Positions 53,926-63,900 of a DNA stretch of 64,000 bases are shown piece by piece; the stretch's first letter is position 1; each line of letters starts with the position of its first letter. The stretch lies in the NCBI GenBank assembly GCA_024362935.1, contig JANCRA010000032.1, positions 1,426,001 through 1,490,000 of the forward strand. The letters are read 5' to 3'. The DNA is from Setophaga petechia (Eukaryota > Chordata > Aves > Passeriformes > Parulidae). The position numbers and the translations under genes are program-made. The notes beneath the pieces were generated by a model, which saw only the letters and a program-made list of their open reading frames with translations, did no database searches and was not told the DNA's origin.

Positions 53926-54577
53926 GTTTGAAACCTCATTATACAAGTTAAAACAATATAGTAGCCCAAGATGGTAATATGCAGGTACCTACAGGCTCCT
54001 ATTTAAATTTTACACTTATATGTAGTAGCGCTGACCATGAGACACTTTGACTCTGTTAGATTTCTTTTGGAGATGTCAGCTGGTTTGTGGAAGATCACTT
54101 TTGGAGTTGCCCTATACACAGGCAAATCCCAGGGCCTTGTTCTCTGCATTAAGGAACATAACTTTCAGGATCATATTTTGAAGAGAACAGGTGCACATTC
54201 TTCTCTTGCTGTGTCCTACTTTCTGTTTTAATATGCTGAGGTTTTGTTTGCTTCTCAGAGTGGGAGATTTTCAGCATGGACTGGATGACAAAAGAGGTGT
54301 GCTCCTCTGCCAAAGACCTGCTGAATACTTAATGACTCGCCCTTCCATATCTTTACACAAACTCTGTACAAACCAACAAAATTTTAGGACCCCAAGCTAA
54401 AACCAGATTTCCTTGCGAGAACAAGCATTTTTAAAATACTTACTTGGAAATCAACTTCAGCCAAAAAAACTTAATCTACACTTCCCCAGATATTTGTGCA
54501 CACTTCCAGAATATAGTAACATATCTACTCTGCATCCAGAGAAGCTTATCCTCACTTGAGCAGAAAGAAGTACTTAC

Positions 54578-54726
54578 TTCCAATATCTGGCCGCAGCTTT
54601 TTGTCATACTCTCTCAACAGCTTGTTTAGTATGAGAGTCACATCTGTATCTTGTGTTTTTGGAGCTAAAACCCAGTTTTGGTTAGTTGTTCCATCTTCAT
54701 ATTCATCGTCTTCAACCTTTCTAGAA
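54578..54726 (-). CDS. GABRG3: GABRG3 exon 2: mature N terminus and first helix of the extracellular domain
   Basis: This exon is 149 nt: one base completing Cys18, 49 codons (Ser19 to Gly67), and one base of Ile68. It opens with [18 protein letters not shown], the acidic, poorly structured N terminus that differs most among gamma subunits and here matches gamma-3. [20 protein letters not shown] then [11 protein letters not shown] form the conserved first alpha helix and the RPDIG turn leading to beta strand 1. The acceptor is TTTTGCAG|T and the donor GGAA|GTAAGT; both are strong. There is no Asn-X-Ser/Thr glycosylation site in this exon, and no channel or ligand-site residues are expected here. 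Identity to gamma-3 is the main diagnostic for the gene. An ORF reading on past the donor is only intron read-through. Confidence 0.97.
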
Positions 54727-57700
54727 CTGCAAAACAAATGAAACATACAGGTATTATTTTAATTACTAAAATAGGATGCAACAGGATCCAGCAGGATGCA
54801 ACAGGTGCAACAGGATTTTCCCATTAACAATTGCTGAGTATCTGTGGATGGGTCATGATTGACAATTGTTTAGAAATTGTCTTCTGGAAATGTCTTCAAG
54901 AAGTTATATTCTAGAAGATAATACAGCTATCAGAGTAGTATTTTATATCCTGTATTTTAATGAACCTATTCTGACTAGTTTACAATATATTTTACAAAGA
55001 GCGAACATCTGCAGTACTACTTTATTAATACATCAAGACAACTGATTCATCTCTTGCACAAAGCCTAATAAGAGTATTAAAAATTCAGATCTGTTAATGC
55101 TTCCTGATCATTTTATCCTATTAATAAATTATTATATTCTCAGTGCATGAATTTCAGAGTTTAATGTATTACAAGGCTTAGAATTAAGAGCTCATTCCTT
55201 GAATTTGAGATGGATTATCACAAGTACACAAACACATTGAATAAATTAATCTGAATTTCCCTGCAGCTTTAGTAACTTTTTTTAAAAACAGTACTTCACC
55301 AAGAGTTGCAACTTTATTCATTTATAGGTGGATTATGTTTATTTTAAGGCTATATTAATGCAAATGTGATGAAACTACAGTTTGGCCAGAAATCACAACA
55401 AGAGCTATTTTCATACAGGACTAATTTCATTTGTGCACGGACTTTAAAATGTTGATTTGAAGATGATATCTTCATCAGATGTGTCTTTTGGTATCTTAGA
55501 AACCAAATCTGTTTGATGCCTCTCACTGGAGAAAATCTATGACAGACTGAGATGAAGTTATTAGGAGAAAAGATAACCTCAGTGGTGGAACCTATGTAAG
55601 GAATCGTGTGTTATTTCAACCTGCAATTGCCCAGGGGGTATGATATCATTTTGCAACTTTTTTACATAAATGTCAATAATTACGTGAGGTGCAAAGCAGT
55701 GGAGAATGAGAGGAACAAGCCTTGTTTGTTCATGGGATGTGCTACACACATCTATGCAACTTTCTTTCTCTCCTTCTCCTTTTCTCCATAATGACACCAG
55801 TGTATTTTAAAATACCTCAGATGGCCAGAAGACTTGATAAATACTCTATGTGAACATAAAAAAACCTGATACAAATACAAAAATTTAATCACAGAGCATC
55901 ATCGACCCTCACATTGCTCGAAGACCACAATTTGAGAACATAATGAAACTTTAAACTGAAACTGCTTTACAGCCAATATGCCCCTAAAGATTAACCATGA
56001 ATCACTTAACACGACCTCACAATTTGCAATTGCTGTAGGCACAATTTCTATATAAAAATAATTTTTAAACCTAGACCCTGGGGATTTTCTGAAGGGAGCT
56101 CATATAACTAAGCTGTAAAAGTGGAGAAAACTTAGGACAAAATTTTGAATAGACAAACACTACTTTTCTGTTATTGGGCTGTATTTTTTAAAAACTGGAC
56201 TTTTTTTTCTTTTTCTAATTCACCCAATGAGCATTTAAAAAAGCAAGAGGATTTTGGGAGATTTTTTTTTCCCATCAGATTAATGACAAGTCCTGTGTCT
56301 TAATACTGCTGTTACAGAACCATTATCAAAGGAGGTATCATCTCCAAACATACATGGTTGATATTTCCAAGCTGAAGCTCTGCAGTGGTGCTGAACTGCT
56401 GATAGCAAAGAAGGACAATTCATATGTCTTCTTCTGCTACAGCCACCACAACTTTACCACGGGCATTCAGACTGCACCTGGAAATGAGAACTGAGTTCAA
56501 GCAGTATCATGATTCCTATTTCAGGAAGATGCTGCTTTAAAACAAGTCACTAACAACAGTCTAACAAAGCACTGTCAGACCTTTTAGATCCCCTCACTCT
56601 AGCAGCTTCTTTCCTAGAAAGTACCTCCAAACCACTTAAATCCCTACCTATCTTCTAGATTAAGATTGGTGGTGGAAGAGGTTTCACAGTGGATCAGACT
56701 AATACACTAGACACGTATTTTTCAAGCTTTTTTGCTTTCTTCCTTAAGAAGTTATTATTTCCCTTCCATTGCTTGTCTCCACATAGTTAAGGCAATAGTG
56801 CTCCTTCAAGGCACTTGAAGTTGCATTTGTCTTTTGAAACCCTACAGGTGACTGGCAATTCCTCTCACATTCCTGCAATCCAGAGAAATAACTACAGGGT
56901 GATGACAAGCCAGTCTCTAACTAGGAAGGAAGAAAAGCTACATGCCTTTCCCCAACTCTTCGTCAGTTTTGATTCTGTAAGGAGACAGAGAAGAGACTGT
57001 GCATAAACTGCAGGGGAGGAAGTCTAGAAAACTCTGAGAGGTTGTCAGGAAAGGGTTTCTTTCCTGCAATAGGTGTGTCCCACACTTGCTGGGGAGGCTG
57101 GCATGAAGCATCCTCTAGTTCCTGTGGGGATTTAGGAGATAGACACCACTCAGATGTGGGGCAGGCTGCAAAGGAGGACAGGGGAAGGCCTTTGAACATG
57201 CCTGTAGCCTGGTTGGTGCTGGCTCCTTCAGGGGGAGCGGAGCTGACCCCTCTGCCTGGGTTATTCTGTGAGGGTGTACGACAGCCCCGGACAACCAAAA
57301 AGACTGAAATCCAAAAGGTCAGGGCTGACGCTGCCGGCTGTGCCACTCTGGCCTCTAAGAGTGGATACCGGACCCCCCTCCCGGCCCTGAGGCGGGGACC
57401 AGGGAATCATGCACCCCGCGGCTCATTCCTCTCGCCGACCCTGCCCGCGGATCCCCCGGGGGTGGCGTGGAGGGAAGCCGTGGCTGCGAGGGGAGCCCGG
57501 GCAGCTCCAGCCGCCGTCCCACCGGGTGCCGGCAGCCGCCCGAGGGGGAAACTTTCTGCCGGGCCGGCTCAGGACAGGGCCCCTGCGGGTGACCTCCGGC
57601 TTCACGCGGGGCCGGGAAGGGACGGCGACGGTGCCACCGCCCCGGGCGCACCCGGTGCCGGGCGGGTCCCGGGATGGGAGCCGGGTAAGCCGTGTTTAGG

Positions 57701-57858
57701 AACAGAGCCCCGGCTCGGCGCGGAAGAAGGTGGGAGAGCCCACTGTTCTTCCTGGGTGCCGAATATTGTGCAAACTCCGGCAACTGGGACTTCAGCCCTC
57801 CAGCCCCGGTGCAGAGAGGAGAGGGGCTGGAGGGGAGGCGAGGGGAGCGCAGACTTAC
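54727..57858 (-). other. GABRG3: GABRG3 intron 1
   Basis: A GT-AG intron of 3,132 bp with a perfect GTAAGT donor and a TTTTGCAG acceptor. Its first 500 bases (gene sense) are still in the CpG island. The rest is AT-rich single-copy sequence without a recognised repeat, apart from the short GCAACAGG cluster beside exon 2. GGTGCTGAA at 56386-56394 equals the reverse complement of the RE1 left half-site, but the partner half is poor. Confidence 0.9.
54773..54815 (+). repeat. Short GATGCAACAG / GTGCAACAG repeat cluster
   Basis: Four to five degenerate copies of a 9-11 bp unit (GATGCAACAG, GATCCAGCAG, GATGCAACAG, GTGCAACAG) lie 47 bp upstream of exon 2 in the gene sense. In that sense they are CTGTTGC repeats, a pyrimidine-rich tract just before the acceptor region. 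It is a small local slippage product. Confidence 0.75.
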
Positions 57859-57911
57859 CAAGCGTGGAACACTGAGAGGAGGAAGAAAACCGGCAGGAGC
57901 TTAGCGGACAT
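57859..57911 (-). CDS. GABRG3: GABRG3 exon 1, coding part: start codon and signal peptide
   Basis: This exon gives the start Met and a 17-residue stretch, MSAKLLPVFFLLSVFHA, followed by two bases (TG) of a split codon. It is a textbook secretory signal: Lys4, then a hydrophobic core LLPVFFLLSVF, then FHA as a likely cleavage site after Ala17. It directs the subunit to the ER membrane. Human GABRG3 starts with a signal of the same length and pattern (M-x-x-KLL ... HA), as I recall it. The start context is GGACC-ATG-T, with A at -3, which is good. The donor is TTG|GTAAGT, a perfect consensus, at 57858-57853. The exon lies in a CpG island, as expected for the first exon. The split codon becomes Cys18 when joined to exon 2; human has Arg there as I recall. 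Confidence 0.93.
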
Positions 57912-57916
57912 GGTCC

Positions 57917-57926
57917 GGACAGCGCT
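57917..57926 (+). promoter_or_regulatory. REST/NRSF (RE1) right half-site-like sequence next to the start codon
   Basis: GGACAGCGCT matches 9 of 10 bases of the right half of the canonical RE1 silencer (GGACAGCGCC). It sits six bases upstream of the GABRG3 start codon. The left half (TTCAGCACC) is not present at canonical spacing, so this is at best a half-site. GABRG3 is a neuron-restricted gene, for which REST control would make sense. This is a motif match by eye only. Confidence 0.3.
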
Positions 57927-57972
57927 GGCCAGGTGAGAGGTGCGGCAGGATGAAGGAAACGTTGCAGAATGT

Positions 57973-57978
57973 TCACAT
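57973..57978 (-). promoter_or_regulatory. GABRG3: Start-stop minimal uORF in the GABRG3 5' leader
   Basis: On the gene strand the six bases ATGTGA form a start codon directly followed by a stop. It lies 61 nt before the main start codon, in the context TTTC-ATG-T, which is moderate to weak (T at -3). If the leader includes this point, initiating ribosomes would pause or leave here, lowering translation of the receptor subunit. Whether the leader includes it depends on the unmapped transcription start. Confidence 0.5.
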
Positions 57979-58350
57979 GAAAGGGAGAATGAGGCAGTGA
58001 GGTAAAGGTCTGAGTCTCTCCTCCTCTGTATTCTCAGCTTAATACCCTGAAGAAAATACTCTCTTCCACAACGCTCCGAGAAGGGAGGGGGGAGGCGAGA
58101 GGGAAAAGAAAAAAAAAAAAAAAAGCTGAAGAAGAAGTGGAACGAGAGGGAAATCCCCAGCGGAGAGGCCAGGTATTAATCAGGCTCCGCGGGCTGACAG
58201 GTGTTCAGCGGGCGCGGAGCTGAGGCTTAGCCGGCAGCCAGTAGCCGGGAGCAGCGGCGCGGCCTCTCCCGCTGCCCGCTGGCCGTGCCCCCCGGGCGGT
58301 GCACAGCGCCGAGCAGCCCGGGCCCCGCCGGGCCGCGGGAGCCGCGGGGC

Positions 58351-58375
58351 GGGCCGGGCCGGGCCGGGCCGGGCC
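58351..58375 (+). repeat. (GGGCC)5 tandem repeat in the promoter island
   Basis: Five exact copies of GGGCC follow a GGGGC block, so four or more G runs of three are closely spaced on the plus strand, which is the template strand of GABRG3. This satisfies a simple G-quadruplex pattern. Such runs are common in avian CpG islands and are prone to sequencing error. Confidence 0.8.
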
Positions 58376-58768
58376 GGGAGGGGGGCGGGCCGGGGCGGGG
58401 GGAAGAGAGGCACTTTGCCCCCCCCGGAGCGCCTGTCCGCAGCCAGCCCCGCAGCGCGGCACCGGAGCGCTGCCGGGGACCGCCCCGCATCGGAGAGCAC
58501 CTCGTCCCCGCTCCCTGCCCAACAGGTTCTCGCCTCGCCGGCAAGTGGAGGAGCCGGGAAGTGAACCCTGCCCCCGCCCCAGCGGGTGCACACACACGCA
58601 CACAAGAGAGGGGGAGCAGCAAAGCCGGCAGCCGCAGTCACTCGGCAGCCGGGAATTCTCCCCGACATCACCAGCCCGATGCCCCAGACAGGGTAGCCGG
58701 TGGAAGGAACCCTGTGATGTTTTGCGGGATCCCCTCACGCCCAAACCCCACAACTACTTGCCGAACCG

Positions 58769-58786
58769 CCCCCCCCCCCCCCCCCC
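58769..58786 (+). repeat. Poly-C run of 18 bases
   Basis: An uninterrupted run of 18 C lies within the upstream half of the CpG island. It equals a G18 run on the gene strand. The length is likely to be polymorphic or misread. Confidence 0.9.
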
Positions 58787-58865
58787 ACCGCCCGGGGCTG
58801 GAGGTGCTCTCGTCACAAGGAGGGAGAGGGGTCGGGTGCTGATCTCGGGGTGATCGGAGCGAGGG

Positions 58866-59989
58866 CATCCCGATGTACACACAGGCGCAGATCCGTGCAA
58901 TCGGTGCGGTTGCTTGCACGGACAGATAGACAAACGCCAGGCAGTTGTGTTTCGGTATGCCTCTGTATCTAGGTGGATGCATGCAGAAGTTTGCATGCAC
59001 TGTACGAATGCATGGATACACATGTATATGCGCAAGGTGTGCTAGAAAAATGTACACACGGAGAAAAGGTCTACACGATTCTGTACACCAGGTTACATGG
59101 ACTTATGTGTACATTGTGAACTTCGCAGTAAATTAGGTTTTTCTGCTGTGAGAACTCGTAAATGAGACAACAGTCAAGTGTATTCAGGGCAAAAATAGTT
59201 AGAGTTTGGACAACTTTTGTCTTTCTACTCCTCTAGGAACAGCACAGTGATTTTGAGCGATTTCAATTCTCTTCATGGAGAGAGAAGATTTGCAGCAGGC
59301 ATCAGGGTAATTGGAATATTCCCCTTTGTTTTCAGAATGGAGAGTCACAAAATTTCACTTACGTAATGCTAATTTGAAAACAAAAAACTGCCAGAGGTAC
59401 AGCGAGTCACTGCTTTCCTGGGATCAGAAATCTCGGGAGTGTAAATCTGTTTCCTTCTCCCTTAGACATAACTTCCATGTCCTGGGGGAGTCGTTTTTAA
59501 TTGTTTAATTAAAAACAAAATCTGATGGAAGATGCAATCTTGCTTTTAGAATAACTCCTACATGACGCCTAGAAGAGCTGGCTATAGGGAGTTCTGTTCC
59601 CGAAGTTAATTTTTCAAGGAACGACACAGCTTAAGGAAAATCTGTCGTGAGTCAGGCAATTAACTCTCAGTAATTCACTTTTCTTTCAACCTTACAGGTT
59701 TTGTTGAGTTTTTTTTTATTTCCAATCTAAACGCCTCTTTACTAGATTATACAGCAGTTCTTTCGTGTTTTCTTTGTCTAATTGGAGTTAGCGTGAATTG
59801 CTAATAATCATTTGTTACAAAGCTTGTGCTCTTTTCGGTCACCAGCAGAGAAATGCGGGTGGAAGCCAGGCCGCCTGCTGCCCTGAGAAAATGAGGGAGG
59901 GGACGGACGGCGAATGCTGGGGGGTTGCCTGGATTTTTCCAGGAATAGCTATGCTGACGGTCAGGCAACACACTGATCCTCTGCTGTGA
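58866..59989. other. Spacer between the two CpG islands
   Basis: No gene seen. About 58870-59060 is rich in alternating purine-pyrimidine ATGCA/TACACA words (TGCATGCAGAAGTTTGCATGCA), resembling a decayed CA/TG repeat. The rest is ordinary AT-rich sequence. Confidence 0.6.
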
Positions 59990-60910
59990 AGTTTGCGGGA
60001 GCAGCGGCGCTGCGGGGCGGGCGGGAGGCGGGACGGGGCGAACCGGGGAGCCGCCGCCTCCCAGCGACCCGAGAAGGTCCCGGCGGCACGGGCTTTGACA
60101 TCGCCGCACGGGATTTGACATCTCTGCACGGGATTTGGCACCGCTGCCCGGGGTTTGGCACCGCCGCACGACGCCGGTCCGCAGGCACCTGAAGGTTTCC
60201 TGAAAGCTGCTGCTTATGCGAACATCATTTAGGGTTCCCAGGTCTCGGTGCTCACGTCCCGGCTCGCAGCGCCCGCACGTTTGGATAGCAAGGACGGGAA
60301 GGGCCCCACATGCAAGGAGGGTTTTCCCCTGCGCTGGCCATATAGAAAAATGTCTGTATTCACACGCACACTCAATCTGAATAAATAAAAGCTTAGCCCG
60401 GCCTCGCTAACCGGGGAGCGAGGGAGCGGGGAGCCCAGCAGCCGAACAGCTGGGGCTGCAGCATGGGAGAAGGCTGCGGCGGCCGGGCCGGGGGAGCTCG
60501 CTGGGGCCGCCGTGCCTCGGCCACCTCCCGGGTGGGCGGCACGAGTGACCGGATAGCAGGTGGCAGAGAGACCCGGGGGAAAAACACGCCAGGGGCGATT
60601 TACGATGGGAAATGACGAGGGTAGGTCCAACCTCGCATCCCCGCTCTCGGCGGCCCTGCTCTGCGGGATACCCGGGCAGGATGGGAGGGAGCCGGGGTGG
60701 CTTCCCCGCCGCGGCGGCTCCGTCGAGCCCCGCTCCGCCTCTTCCTCGCCCGGCAGCCCAATCCCGCCCTCAGCCCATCCTGGCGCGGTGGCGGGATCCT
60801 CTGGCGGCGGCGGCGGGAAGCGCGAGGGATCGGAGCGGTCCCCGCTCCGCGCTGCCTCCAGCCGGCGGCAGAGCGCTCGGCTCGCCCTGCGCCGCGACAG
60901 GAATTTCATG
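59990..60910. promoter_or_regulatory. CpG island 2, about 2.1 kb upstream of the GABRG3 start codon
   Basis: A second block of very high G+C and CpG density is separated from the first by about 1.1 kb of ordinary sequence (58866-59989). No exon with homology was found in it on either strand. The 226-codon minus-strand ORF (60909-60229) is Pro/Arg/Ser/Ala-rich and typical of CpG-island noise. It could be an alternative upstream promoter of GABRG3, the start of a divergent noncoding RNA on the plus strand, or a regulatory island. Confidence 0.7.
60086..60165 (+). repeat. Four-copy 20-bp tandem repeat in CpG island 2
   Basis: The copies are 60086-60105, 60106-60125, 60126-60145 and 60146-60165, with consensus GCACGGGATTTGACATCGCC. 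The third and fourth copies share TTTGGCACCGC and differ slightly from the first two (TTTGACATC), so the array grew by duplication and then diverged. Confidence 0.93.
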
Positions 60911-63900
60911 TGACCATCGGGTCACTCAGACCTCGAGAAAGACCCTCACAGTGTCCCCTCTTTCCTTGTAGAATCTCATAAATCCCCAAGGCTCGATCGG
61001 AGCAATGTGGTTCATTGATTATTGATTATCCTTCTCCTCGGGCTCTAAGAAAAAAGGTGATGTTTAAGGGTTTCTTTCTGTTGACGTCAGTGTGTTAATG
61101 CCAAAGGGATACTTTAGCACCACTCTTCATTACACCTCATGCCTCATTCATTTCTGCTCCTTAATTCTCACATGCTTTTATTTTACTTTTAAGCACACTC
61201 TTTGCTGAGCCCTTCAACATGTATATTCAGGTAAGGGTAGTGATTATCCAGCACAGGCTTTAACAAAAGAACTTTTTATCATGCCATGTAATGATAGTAA
61301 AATGTTTAGGTTTCTCAGTACTATTTTTCAGCATAACAAAACGCATCCACATTTTAACTTACCTTTCATTGCACTTTCACAGAAGGTGAGTATGTTTTCA
61401 GCCTGAGGGATACCTGTGTGGTATGTCCTGTGCAGTGAGGAAGAATGAGTCCCTGAAAGTAGCTGTGCAGGGAGCTAGCTAGCATAAATAAGGGAGGAAA
61501 TGCCAAAGGGAATGGGACTCATGGATCAAATTCCTCACTTCCTAGAACTGAGGGCCCCATCTCAAGCGCTGAATAGTTTGGGCATCTGAATTTTCTGAGT
61601 TTCAGTGTTGAAGGAGAGCCCTACTGGTGGTTTTTCTGGCACCCCAGTGCTACCTATATACCATGAGAAGCACAGAAGGGAACTGGGGCTGCTCTGAGAC
61701 AAAGAAGGAAGGACCTGAAATCCATATCCTACAGCTCCCGGAGTCCTCCAGCTGAAGGCTTATTAGAGATTTCTAAGAGGCTTGAGCCACTTCATTCTGA
61801 CTGAAGGTCTCTCTTGCTCCTGCTGGAGCCTTTAAGTAGGAAGTTGAACCTCAGAGGTCCCAACAATTCTGTATGCTCTCAGTTCTTCAGCACAGGGCTC
61901 TCTGCTCTCTGGCTCAGGGGCAGGATAGGGAGAATCCCTCCTGATGCTGCCATGCTGCAGCTTTTCAGCAGCTTTGTGTAAACTTCTGGCAGAAGCATAG
62001 GCATCCAGGGCAGGCAGGGCTGCTCTTCTGGAGCCATCTTTGAGCAGTTGTCCTGAGAAAATCAAAAACACCAGCCCACAGTGAATGAAGAACTGAGCCC
62101 AGATCCACTGAGGCCAAACCTGCCTCGGGTGGCTGGCTCCAACATTTATTATCATTTATGTGTTAAGTTATAGTGGGTGGTTGCCCTCTGTGTAGTAATT
62201 TTCCTGCCTACAAATCCAGCCTATCATTGTTGGTCCAGTCCATTACAATCTATCAGGGTTTCTCAAAAACTCTCCAAATACATCTAACTGAAATTAGTTG
62301 GTCTCTTCAATCAATATTCTTACCTTTTACTTTGCTTTTAGCCAGGGACTAATTTAAGCAGCAACTTTTAAGACATTATGACTGTGAGAAGTGATAATTG
62401 CTTTTGAGGATGGCACTGAAAAGGAAATAATGCATTAAAGAATGGGACACTTAGACTTCAGTCTAAATTAGGGGCAATTCTTGGAAGATCCTTCAGAAGT
62501 CCTTCGGGCTTCATAAAATCTAAACTCCAATCTTTTTATCTTCTCAAAATTGAACAAATGTCTGTAACAACATAGTGGAAAACAGAAAATTGGTAAAGTT
62601 AGGATGTCATTCAGAGAGTCACTATGCAATGACCATACTTAAGTGTTTGTAGTGACATAAAACATATAAAAGATTAGAAAGGATTCAAGTAATTTTATAA
62701 TTACAGTGTCAATTCCAATCTGAGAAGCAAGGGTATTTGGGGAAATACATCCTTATTACAAAGAACTGTTTCTCCACAAATTTTCTCCAGATTTAAAAAA
62801 TCTGCAAGTGATACATTCACCTTCTCTGCATAAAACGAAGAGCAAAACAGTTTAATTCATTTTTCTTCAAAGTTTAACTTAGATGTTGAGCAAGAATTTT
62901 TGAAAGATGATATTATTTCATAATATCATTACTTCCTCAGTTTTGTTATAAATGTTCAGTTATTCCACAGAGGGCACATTCTATTTAGAAAAAAGCAGAA
63001 CACAACTCAAGATAACAGAAGAGGGTTCAGCTTTAGAAAATACATGGTTGCTTAAATTTTTCCTTGAAGTAAGCTGGCACAGCTCAAATATCAGAAATTA
63101 AAAATATCTTCCATTGTGTTTGATTTGTTCTTTAATTCTTACCGGGTACAAGGAAGGAAATTTGGCAGCAGCCTGCACACACTTCCCTTACAGTGCTGAA
63201 TTGTTTAATTCACTTTTCAACTCTTTTTTAATGAATGCATACATGAAAAAATCAATGAGAAGCAATTCCTATTTATTACTCCCTTTGGCCATGACTAAGC
63301 TGTGAAGTAGCTGTGTCCTGCAGGGTCCTAGTTCACCCATGCTGGGGACAGTGACACAGCTCACTCCATTCCCCAAAGCCCACGCTACTCCCATGGGATA
63401 CCAGGGGAAGCTGGTGCACATCCAGATACAACCCCAGCCTGGGGCAGAACAAAGCTAAGGTGTTTTGGTTGAGCCAGGACCTGGAAAAATGCTCCTGTCT
63501 CCCACAGTTCAGGTACCATCTCAGTGAGTAGTGATCTCCCACACAAACAGTTCCAGTGACTGTGGACAGATCTGAATTGTGAGGTAGGATATAATGCAAG
63601 GCAATAACATTTATTCCAGCCTGGAGTGTATTATTGAAGCATCTTCCAAACTATGGGACACCTAGTGTTCATGCACAAGCACATGCTGCAGGTACACCCA
63701 TATTTGTTGAAGATTACTTTCCATGTAAGTAAAATGGATCAGATTTACAGATCCTTTCATTAAGTCCTGCAATGGACGCCAGGAAATAATGCTGTAATAC
63801 AGAGTCAGACTTGGGTGTAAGCAGATAAAACCAAGTACAGAAACTCTCTAGGGAGACTCCAGAACTAGTCTGGAAAAGATGCTACACAAAGATGGCTCTG

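Larger units (their letters stand above)
41552..54577 (-). other. GABRG3: GABRG3 intron 2
   Basis: A GT-AG intron of 13,026 bp, AT-rich. It holds two CR1 3' fragments (44.3 and 46.2 kb), the GGAA minisatellite (49.8 kb), T/G-rich simple sequence (50.6 kb) and an A-rich tract (53.8 kb). No exon-like block with splice sites and conserved residues was seen between exons 2 and 3. The many 60-90-codon ORFs have no recognisable protein features. Confidence 0.9.
1..58100 (-). other. GABRG3: GABRG3 gene, 5' part (exons 1-3 with introns); 3' part beyond left edge
   Basis: Three exons on the minus strand spell the N terminus of a GABA-A receptor gamma subunit. Exon lengths are 53 coding nt, 149 nt and 68 nt; phases fit across both junctions and give 90 codons. 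The residues agree much better with gamma-3 than with gamma-1 or gamma-2, for example [37 protein letters not shown] and DVDIYVNSIGPVSSINM. The 68-nt third exon ending exactly after Met is typical of GABA-A subunit genes. Intron 1 is 3,132 bp, intron 2 is 13,026 bp, and intron 3 is at least 41,483 bp. The right boundary given here is an estimate because the transcription start cannot be fixed from sequence alone. Identity is near certain; the full gene extent is unknown. Confidence 0.95.
57355..58865. promoter_or_regulatory. GABRG3: CpG island 1: GABRG3 promoter, 5' UTR and exon 1
   Basis: GC and CpG density jump sharply here against AT-rich surroundings. There are two dense blocks, about 57355-57720 and 58190-58865, around a more moderate middle with exon 1. 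Clustered GC boxes (GGGGCGGG type) lie near 58378-58403. No convincing TATA box sits upstream of the start codon on the minus strand, which fits a dispersed CpG-island promoter. A 17-base A run on the plus strand (T run in the gene sense) is at about 58108-58124. The exact transcription start is not visible. Long ORFs on both strands across the island come from the lack of AT-rich stop codons and are not genes. Confidence 0.85.

Noticed and set aside
53619..53969. Phe-rich 116-codon minus-strand ORF
   Set aside because: Created by translation of the A-rich/T-rich low-complexity tract.
54556..54741. Plus-strand ORF opposite exon 2
   Set aside because: Mirror of the GABRG3 exon; the minus strand carries the conserved residues and splice sites.
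56386..56394. Full RE1 silencer in intron 1
   Set aside because: Only the left half GGTGCTGAA matches; the partner half matches at best with shifted spacing and several mismatches.
57042..57875. 277-codon plus-strand ORF over exon 1
   Set aside because: It lies in the CpG island antisense to the real exon, has low-complexity Gly/Pro/Arg/Ala composition and no domain. High GC removes stop codons.
57602..57976. 124-codon minus-strand ORF across exon 1
   Set aside because: It uses a GTG start and a different frame from the true signal peptide, and runs through the GTAAGT donor into the intron.
60229..60909. 226-codon minus-strand ORF in CpG island 2
   Set aside because: Pro/Arg/Ser/Ala-rich with no recognised domain and overlapped by other long frames on both strands, as expected of CpG-island noise.
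63333..63599. Possible last exon of GABRA5
   Set aside because: The translated residues do not match the conserved final transmembrane segment of alpha subunits; no other frame does either.
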